Positions 7,717 through 13,024 of a stretch of DNA of 13,024 bases are shown here, in pieces. Location of the stretch: contig DATFYI010000342.1 of NCBI GenBank assembly GCA_035315125.1, forward strand, positions 1-13,024, written 5' to 3'. A program made the position numbers and the translations under genes. Every line of letters starts with the position of its first letter. The first letter of the stretch is position 1. A model generated the notes under the pieces. The model was not told the DNA's origin. It worked only from the letters and a program-made list of their open reading frames with translations, and searched no databases. Source of the stretch: DATFYI01 sp035315125. GTDB lineage: Bacteria; Chloroflexota; Anaerolineae; Anaerolineales; Anaerolineaceae.

Positions 7717-8721
7717 TTATCCTCCCCGCAGCACAATTACGACCGCCGTGACCACGGCATTCAGTAAAGACAATGGGAAAACAATTTTCCATTCAAGGGC
7801 CATTAACCGGTCGTAGCGGATGCGTGGCAGGGTTGCACGCACCCAAATCATAAAGAATAACCAGATGCCGACTTTTGCAAATAAGTAGATTGGACCAAGC
7901 CAGGGGTAGAGATCTACGCCCGGGCCGCGATAGCCGCCCAGGAAAAGCGACACTCCAATCATGGCAATCGCAATCATCTTGATGTATTCCGCCATATAAA
8001 ATAAGGCAAATTTCATGCCCGAGTATTCAGTATGGTAACCGCCGGTCAATTCTTGTTCGGCCTCAGGCATATCAAACGGCGCCCGGTTGACCTCGGCCAG
8101 ACTGGCTACCAGGTAAATCAAAAATGCTACTGGTTGGACTAATACGAATGGGATGGTTTTCTGGGCGTTGACGATGTCGACCATGCTCATTGAGCCTGCT
8201 ACCAACACCGGTCCTAAATATGCCAGACCGAGCGAGAGCTCGTAGCTCATCATTTGGGAGGTCGCCCGTAAACCGCCTAACATAGAATATTTGTTGTTGG
8301 AAGACCAGCCAGCCAGGGTGATGCCATAGACTGAAATTGAAGTAACTGTCAGAATATACAAAACGCCAATATTGATATTGGTCAGGTACAACGGGATTTG
8401 CCGCCCGGCGATGACTGCAATGCCACCCCAGGGTACAACGGCCGAGATGATAAGAGCAGGCACCAGAGTAATCACGGGCGCTATGATAAATATCAGCTTC
8501 TCCGCATTGTCGGGGATCAATTCTTCCTTAAAAATCAATTTAATGCCATCAGCAACCGGTTGTAAAAGCCCCAACGGTCCAGCCCGGTTTGGACCCACTC
8601 GTGTCTGCATGCGCGCCAGTACCTTGCGTTCGTATAATGTAGTGTAAGCAAACCCGCCCGTAAAAACGAGCAGTATGATGGCTCCCTTAATGATCCATTC
8701 AAGTAGCTGAGCAGTGTCCAT
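7717..8721 (-). CDS. nuoH: NADH-quinone oxidoreductase subunit H
   Basis: Membrane subunit that forms the quinone-entry channel and the first part of the proton path. The product is 334 aa, normal for the family (about eight helices). The family signatures are strong: YERKVLARMQTRVGPNR followed by GLLQPVADGIKLIFKEE (residues 30-67); GWSSNNKYSMLGGLRA (138-153), ending a few residues later in MMSYE; and AEVNRAPFDMPEAEQEL (209-225) with the glutamate/aspartate-rich loop facing the quinone cavity. The ATG start has AAGGG 6 bases upstream, overlapping the nuoG stop; the gap to nuoG is 9 bases. Confidence 0.97.
   Translation of the reverse strand: MDTAQLLEWIIKGAIILLVFTGGFAYTTLYERKVLARMQTRVGPNRAGPLGLLQPVADGIKLIFKEELIPDNAEKLIFIIAPVITLVPALIISAVVPWGGIAVIAGRQIPLYLTNINIGVLYILTVTSISVYGITLAGWSSNNKYSMLGGLRATSQMMSYELSLGLAYLGPVLVAGSMSMVDIVNAQKTIPFVLVQPVAFLIYLVASLAEVNRAPFDMPEAEQELTGGYHTEYSGMKFALFYMAEYIKMIAIAMIGVSLFLGGYRGPGVDLYPWLGPIYLFAKVGIWLFFMIWVRATLPRIRYDRLMALEWKIVFPLSLLNAVVTAVVIVLRGG
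7720..7727 (-). promoter_or_regulatory. Ribosome binding site that fixes the nuoI start
   Basis: GGGGAGGA on the minus strand lies in the last codons of nuoH, 7 bases before the ATG at 7710-7712. It decides between that ATG and the upstream in-frame TTG at 7736, which has no comparable site in front of it. The arrangement suggests that NuoI translation is coupled to termination of nuoH. Confidence 0.75.
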
Positions 8722-8730
8722 GCAAAACCC

Positions 8731-11235
8731 TTATTCCTCTACAGCTTTTTGAAAGCGTACCAATGCCGGAGCGCTGATTGGAAGATCCACGCTACGCGGC
8801 ACCAGGCCGATACCGGCGGGTAAATTTGCATCCAGGTGAAGGCTTACCGGTGTTGTGATGCCGTTCAGGGTGAAATCCACCTGGGTAAGATCGGCCAGGC
8901 CAAGCCTGCCGGCTGTTTCAGGGTTTAGCCACAACTCCGCTTTAGCCAGCCTCTTCTGGATCAGTTCGGAAGAAAGCATCGTTTGACCCCGGTCGAAAAG
9001 CCGGGTAACCGGAACGACAACTAATTCACCATCGGATGCTTTGATCGTCTCTGGCTGCACTTGAAAATTATCCATGTGCAACGGGAGTCCTGGCAGATGC
9101 TCCGGCGCCAGTTGAATCCCCAAACCCTGCCGGTTGTCATACATCGTACCGCCGAAATACAGATCCTGGCGTCCCACAATCGGCCATTGGTCAGTGAACT
9201 CGGCCAGTCTCTCGTAATTAAGACCGTAATATGCTGGAAAGTTATTGGCGATCTGCTGAAAGATGTGCGAGCTGGATCTTTCTTCCAGCTCTATTCCCAG
9301 CCGTTTGCCAATCTCAGCTGCAATCGCATAGTCTGGCAGAGGCCCGGGTACAGCCGGTATAGCCTGATAAAAAAGTTGAACACGCCGCTCACCGGAGGTA
9401 TAAGTCCCTTCTCGTTCGGTATAGGCCTGTGCAGGTAACACCAGGTCCGCCAATTGAGCGGTTTCAGTCAAAAAGAGATCCAAGACGATGACAAACCCGG
9501 ACGAGAGAATGGCATCTGCCAGAGATGGATCATCCCCGGCCGGATCGCATGCAGCGACCAGCGCTACGGATGTTTTTGCAAGTTTTTGCGCCAGATCAGA
9601 TCTTGGCCGGTAACCCAAATCCCAGGCGCCTAGCGTATTACCGTTTGGCCACACACCAATCAAGCCGTTATTCGGCCTACCGATATGGCCGGTTTTCACC
9701 AGCAGTTCTGCACAGGCTCGTGAAAGGACGGTTGAGCCCTCCAATCCAAGTCCATCGCTGCCAAAGAAGATCAATGCGTTTTCCGCTCGCCCAAACGTCT
9801 TGGCCGCTTCTCGGATTGTCTCCGGAGCGTCTCCAAACTCGGCGCCTGGTAATAAAGCCGCCAGCATGGCAGCTTCATCTCCGTAGGAATAACGCAGCAC
9901 ATGGCTGGCATAGCGCTCCAGGCGCGTTGGCCGTCCATTGATGACGATTAAGGCAACCCCGCGCTCGACGGCCTGTTTCACTTGCAACCACCAGACCGGA
10001 GCCTCTTCGTGCAAATCGCAGGCTACTACCAGGATAGCAGAACCCGCGCCCAGTTCACTCAGTTTTGTGCCTTTGCCAGCGCCGACCTTCGCTACCAAAT
10101 CCCCGCCAGCCATGTAACTGGAAAGGATAGTCTCACCTCCACGCGCCCGGGTTAACTGCGCCAGATTGAACAAGTCTTCATTGGCCAATCGTCCGCCTGC
10201 CAGGGCCAGCATATCCGCTCCAGCGGCCCGCAGCTTGCCCGAGGCGGCATTGAGAGCTTCATCCCACGAAACAGGTACCAGATCGTTGCCGATGCGAATC
10301 AAAGGAGAAGTCAAACGTTGATTGTCTTCGGTATAGTGATAAGCAAAACGGCCCTTATCGCACATCCATATTTCGTTTACTTCTTCATTCTGGCGCGGCA
10401 TGACCCGTTTAATCACACGCTTACCATCAGATTTGGCTTCACGTCGGGTGTTATAAGTGATATTGCAGCCAACCGGGCACAAATTACAAATTGAAGCCGA
10501 GGCATCCAATTCCCAGGGGCGTGCTCCAAAACGAAAATCGGCGGTTGTTAGCGCCCCAACCGGACAGATATCCGTGGTATTCCCAGAAAAAACCGAATCA
10601 AAGCCCGGCTCTGATTGGGTAATAATTTCCAATGACCTGCCACGCTGGTAAAAGTCGATCACCGGATCGTCCGCCAGATTGTGTTGGAAGCGGACGCAAC
10701 GCCCGCACTGGATACACCTCTCGCGATCCAGAAAAATTAATTCTCCCAAGGGCACATGCTTGGCCAGGCGCATTTTTTCATCGTAAATAAAACGGCTCTG
10801 TCCAGGACCGAACTTTAATGTCAGGTTTTGGAGCGGGCATTCACCGCCTTTATCGCAAATGGGGCAGTCTAATGGGTGAGAGGTCAGGATGAACTCCAAC
10901 ATTTCACGACGAGCAGCTTTGACCTTCTCGCTGGTAGTAACGACCGCCATCCCTTCTGATACCGGGGTAGTGCAGGCTGTTTCCAGCTTGGCTCCAAATT
11001 GGATTTTTGGCGAACCATCCGCCTCGCGCTGAACTTCGCCTGAGGTGCGATCGATGACCGGCCGGCCAATTTCAACAAGACACATTCTGCACATACCTAC
11101 CGGTTCCATTTTGGGATGATAACAAAATACCGGGATATCTATTCCAACTTTTTTGGCAGCATTAACGATCAGAGTTCCATCGGGTACGGTTACAGTGCGT
11201 TGATCGATCGTCAGTGTGATGTTCTTCTTACCCAT
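8731..11235 (-). CDS. nuoG: NADH-quinone oxidoreductase subunit G (multi-Fe-S, molybdopterin-oxidoreductase fold)
   Basis: Largest peripheral-arm subunit, 834 aa; it carries much of the electron wire between NuoF and NuoI. The N-terminal ferredoxin-like domain has the [2Fe-2S] N1b ligands Cys38, 49, 52 and 88. HPLDCPICDKGGEC supplies His120, Cys124, 127 and 133 for N5. CIQCGRC (Cys174, 177, 180) with Cys224 of DICPVGAL supplies N4. CNLCPVGC (Cys250, 253, 257) with Cys292 (MCDKGRFAY) has the spacing of the off-path N7 cluster. Residues about 300-660 form the molybdopterin-oxidoreductase-like domain, catalytically silent in complex I, and about 690-825 the C-terminal beta domain of that family. 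The ATG start lies 3 bases after the nuoF stop, with AGGAG at the end of nuoF. A formate-dehydrogenase-type enzyme is an alternative fold match, but the nuoF/nuoH setting argues against it. Confidence 0.95.
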   Translation of the reverse strand: MGKKNITLTIDQRTVTVPDGTLIVNAAKKVGIDIPVFCYHPKMEPVGMCRMCLVEIGRPVIDRTSGEVQREADGSPKIQFGAKLETACTTPVSEGMAVVTTSEKVKAARREMLEFILTSHPLDCPICDKGGECPLQNLTLKFGPGQSRFIYDEKMRLAKHVPLGELIFLDRERCIQCGRCVRFQHNLADDPVIDFYQRGRSLEIITQSEPGFDSVFSGNTTDICPVGALTTADFRFGARPWELDASASICNLCPVGCNITYNTRREAKSDGKRVIKRVMPRQNEEVNEIWMCDKGRFAYHYTEDNQRLTSPLIRIGNDLVPVSWDEALNAASGKLRAAGADMLALAGGRLANEDLFNLAQLTRARGGETILSSYMAGGDLVAKVGAGKGTKLSELGAGSAILVVACDLHEEAPVWWLQVKQAVERGVALIVINGRPTRLERYASHVLRYSYGDEAAMLAALLPGAEFGDAPETIREAAKTFGRAENALIFFGSDGLGLEGSTVLSRACAELLVKTGHIGRPNNGLIGVWPNGNTLGAWDLGYRPRSDLAQKLAKTSVALVAACDPAGDDPSLADAILSSGFVIVLDLFLTETAQLADLVLPAQAYTEREGTYTSGERRVQLFYQAIPAVPGPLPDYAIAAEIGKRLGIELEERSSSHIFQQIANNFPAYYGLNYERLAEFTDQWPIVGRQDLYFGGTMYDNRQGLGIQLAPEHLPGLPLHMDNFQVQPETIKASDGELVVVPVTRLFDRGQTMLSSELIQKRLAKAELWLNPETAGRLGLADLTQVDFTLNGITTPVSLHLDANLPAGIGLVPRSVDLPISAPALVRFQKAVEE

Positions 11236-11238
11236 AAA

Positions 11239-12546
11239 TTAACTCCTCTGCTCGCTTACGACCGCCGATAGGTTCTCTTTCTCAACAAGCTTTTTAGCCA
11301 CGACTGCCTCAAAATCAGAATGAAAATATTGCAGGCTGGTCTGAACCGCCATGGTTGAAAACTCGCCTAAGGCGCAAAGGCACTTATTTTGGATCTGCCT
11401 GGATACACTTTGCAGTAAATCGATATCTTCCGGGCCAGCTTTTCCATTCATCATCCGCTCAGTAATATGCAGCATCCAATATGTGCCTTCACGGCAGGGT
11501 GTGCACTTACCGCACGATTCATGCTCGAAGAAATGAACTGTCTTATTGACCAGCCAGGTCATATTCACTGTCTCATCCAGGATAATCACCGAGGCTGAGC
11601 CCAAGGGCGAACCCAACTGTTGTTGGACTGTTTCATAATCCATTGGAGTATCCAGGGCTTTTTCAGTTGCAACGATTAGAGCTGACGAAGCCCCGGCTGG
11701 CATGATTGCCTTAATGGCTCGGCCGTCCGGGATGCCGCCGCCTAAATCGTAAATCAAATGGCGGAAGGTAGAGCCTAACGGCAGTTCATAGTTGCCCGGT
11801 TTATTGATGCGGCCAGATAGGCTGAAAATCTTGACGCCCGGACTTTTTTCCGTACCGATGGTCCTGAACCAGGCCGACCCTTTCGCCATGATATTGGGCA
11901 GATTAGTCAGGGTCTCAACGTTATTAATCACGGTTGGACGGTCGTAAAGTCCGGCAGTGGCTGGAAATGGCGGGCGCAAGCGCGGCTGTCCCAGTTTGCC
12001 TTCTATCGATTCAAGCAGGGCCGATTCTTCACCACAAATGTAAGCGCCGGCGCCCAGGTGAGTATACAAGTGCAGCGAGTAATCCGAGCCGAACAAATGC
12101 TCGCCCAAAAGTCCGGCTTCTTCCAATTCAGCAATGCAGCCGTCCAACTTTTTGGCAATTTGCCAGAATTCGCCGCGCAGATATACGTAAGAAGTCAGAG
12201 CTTGTACGGCGTAGGAAGCAATCATCAATCCTTCCAGGAATTGGTAGGGGTTATTCTCTAATATCTCACGGTCTTTAAAAGTGCCTGGCTCAGATTCGTC
12301 TGCATTCGCTACCACATAGTGAGGCCACAATGTATTCGGCAGAAAACTCCACTTGAGGCCGGTTGGAAAACCTGCCCCGCCCCGGCCACGCAAACCCGAA
12401 TTCTTGACTTCTGTGATTACTTCGGCCGGCTGCATGCTGGTGACTACTTTACGAAAGGCTTCAAAACCACCGTCAGCTCGATAGGTTGCCAGGCTGTCCA
12501 AATTGGGGATGGTACGGTGGCGTAAAAGCAAATATTCTTCGCTCAT
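11239..12546 (-). CDS. nuoF: NADH-quinone oxidoreductase subunit F (NADH- and FMN-binding)
   Basis: Catalytic NADH dehydrogenase subunit, 435 aa, the usual length: it binds NADH and FMN and passes electrons to cluster N3. The glycine-rich GLRGRGGAGFPTGLKW (51-66) and NADESEPGTFKDRE (81-94) form the FMN/NADH pocket. GAGAYICGEESALLESIEG (165-183) is the second nucleotide-binding signature. SCGKCTPCREG (Cys345, 348, 351) together with Cys391 in CALGEF are the N3 [4Fe-4S] ligands. The start codon overlaps the nuoE stop in an ATGA (4-base overlap), with a GAGGGGG ribosome binding site inside nuoE, so the two are probably translationally coupled. Confidence 0.97.
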   Translation of the reverse strand: MSEEYLLLRHRTIPNLDSLATYRADGGFEAFRKVVTSMQPAEVITEVKNSGLRGRGGAGFPTGLKWSFLPNTLWPHYVVANADESEPGTFKDREILENNPYQFLEGLMIASYAVQALTSYVYLRGEFWQIAKKLDGCIAELEEAGLLGEHLFGSDYSLHLYTHLGAGAYICGEESALLESIEGKLGQPRLRPPFPATAGLYDRPTVINNVETLTNLPNIMAKGSAWFRTIGTEKSPGVKIFSLSGRINKPGNYELPLGSTFRHLIYDLGGGIPDGRAIKAIMPAGASSALIVATEKALDTPMDYETVQQQLGSPLGSASVIILDETVNMTWLVNKTVHFFEHESCGKCTPCREGTYWMLHITERMMNGKAGPEDIDLLQSVSRQIQNKCLCALGEFSTMAVQTSLQYFHSDFEAVVAKKLVEKENLSAVVSEQRS

Positions 12547-13024
12547 TGATCCGCCCCCTCATTATTGCCCGATCCCTGAGCCTTTTTACGCAGCTCATCA
12601 AATAGTGCCGCAACGCTTTCAACTGTTTGATTTTCATGATAACTAATTTCACCATCCCCTTGCAATTGGAAGAGTGGAGCACGGTGGCAGCCCGCAATAC
12701 ACTTTACCTCTTCAATCGTAAAAAGACCATCCGCGCTCGTCTCGCCGACACGGATGCCCAGGTTCTCGCATAGTTTTTCTAGAAATTCATCTGCGCCCTG
12801 CAAAGCACAGGGTAAATCCGTGCACACCTGAATGCGGTAACGTCCGCCCGGCAGGTCATGGTAAAGTGTATAAAATCCAATGATCGATACGACATCGGTA
12901 AAAGACATTTCTAAAACTTCTGCGATATCTTCGATCCCTTTTTTGGTGATATACCCGTTCTCACGTTGCGCCAGATACAACAAAGGCATTACCGCTGAAC
13001 GCTTTCGTTCGGCGGGGTATTTTA
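12543..13024 (-). CDS. nuoE: NADH-quinone oxidoreductase subunit E ([2Fe-2S] N1a), N-terminal partial
   Basis: Thioredoxin-fold [2Fe-2S] subunit that partners NuoF in the NADH dehydrogenase module. About 159 residues are visible. The first ones, KYPAERKRSAVMPLLYLAQ, match the family's N-terminal region, so the true start lies beyond the right edge and the Met codon at 12987-12989 is internal. The N1a ligands are present: VCTDLPC (C-x4-C) and KCIAGCHRAP (C-x3-C). The C-terminal tail (about the last 20 residues, KKAQGSGNNEGADQ) is polar and probably disordered. The stop codon overlaps the nuoF ATG. Confidence 0.95.
   Translation of the reverse strand, partial: KYPAERKRSAVMPLLYLAQRENGYITKKGIEDIAEVLEMSFTDVVSIIGFYTLYHDLPGGRYRIQVCTDLPCALQGADEFLEKLCENLGIRVGETSADGLFTIEEVKCIAGCHRAPLFQLQGDGEISYHENQTVESVAALFDELRKKAQGSGNNEGADQ

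Noticed and set aside
7209..7736. Longer NuoI starting at the TTG at 7736
   Set aside because: It would overlap nuoH by 20 bases, add eight residues with two non-conserved Cys, and put the strong ribosome binding site inside the gene; the ATG at 7712 fits better.
9525..9941. Plus-strand open frames opposite nuoG, nuoL and nuoF (for example 9525-9941, 4821-5189, 11934-12278)
   Set aside because: They are antisense to well-supported conserved genes, their products have no recognisable family features, and they lack good start signals.
8731..11235. NuoG as a molybdenum formate dehydrogenase-type enzyme
   Set aside because: The gene lies between nuoF and nuoH with 3- and 9-base gaps, and the cluster set and length fit complex I; the molybdopterin fold is normal for NuoG.
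12543..12989. A complete nuoE starting at the ATG at 12989
   Set aside because: The eleven codons upstream, up to the window edge, encode the conserved NuoE N-terminal segment (YPAERKRSAV), so this Met is internal.

Overview
The window is dominated by the downstream part of a respiratory complex I (NADH:quinone oxidoreductase) operon. It lies on the minus strand and reads right to left in the order nuoE-F-G-H-I-J-K-L-M-N. At the left edge, facing the operon, is the 3' part of a plus-strand signalling gene with GAF domains and a GGDEF-type domain. I recognise no tRNA, rRNA, CRISPR array, insertion sequence or prophage gene, and every long open frame not listed is an antisense or out-of-frame shadow of a listed gene.

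Organism: a free-living bacterium with mid-range base composition. The fused gene order, the separate nuoE/F/G and the NuoI and NuoL sequence style fit Chloroflexota (Anaerolineae-like), but that is an impression from familiarity with the families and not a search result. The full NADH module implies NADH as electron donor; menaquinone as acceptor is inference.

Layout: 1-1250 (+) GAF / coiled coil / GAF / degenerate GGDEF protein, 5' end outside the window. 1251-1313 is a short convergent gap with a hairpin that overlaps the nuoN stop and looks like the operon terminator. 1314-7195 (-) holds the membrane arm genes nuoN, nuoM, nuoL, nuoK and nuoJ. 7209-7712 is nuoI (the 2x[4Fe-4S] connector) and 7717-8721 is nuoH (quinone-site subunit). 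8731-11235 is nuoG and 11239-12546 is nuoF. 12543-13024 is nuoE, whose N-terminus runs off the right edge. nuoA-D are expected beyond that edge, with the operon promoter.

How the genes work together: NuoE, F and G take electrons from NADH through FMN and a chain of iron-sulphur clusters. NuoI passes them to the quinone pocket beside NuoH. NuoJ and K link that site to the three antiporter-like proton pumps NuoL, M and N. All cluster ligands I looked for in NuoE, F, G and I, and the main-axis charged residues in NuoK, L, M and N, are present, so the complex looks functional. Genes are 1 to 34 bases apart or overlap by 4, and most starts have a clear purine-rich ribosome binding site, which indicates one transcription unit.

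I do not see a previously undescribed system here. The points most worth a second look are the signalling protein's defective GGDEF signature, its Cys/His-containing GAF domain, and the hairpin at the convergent gene ends.
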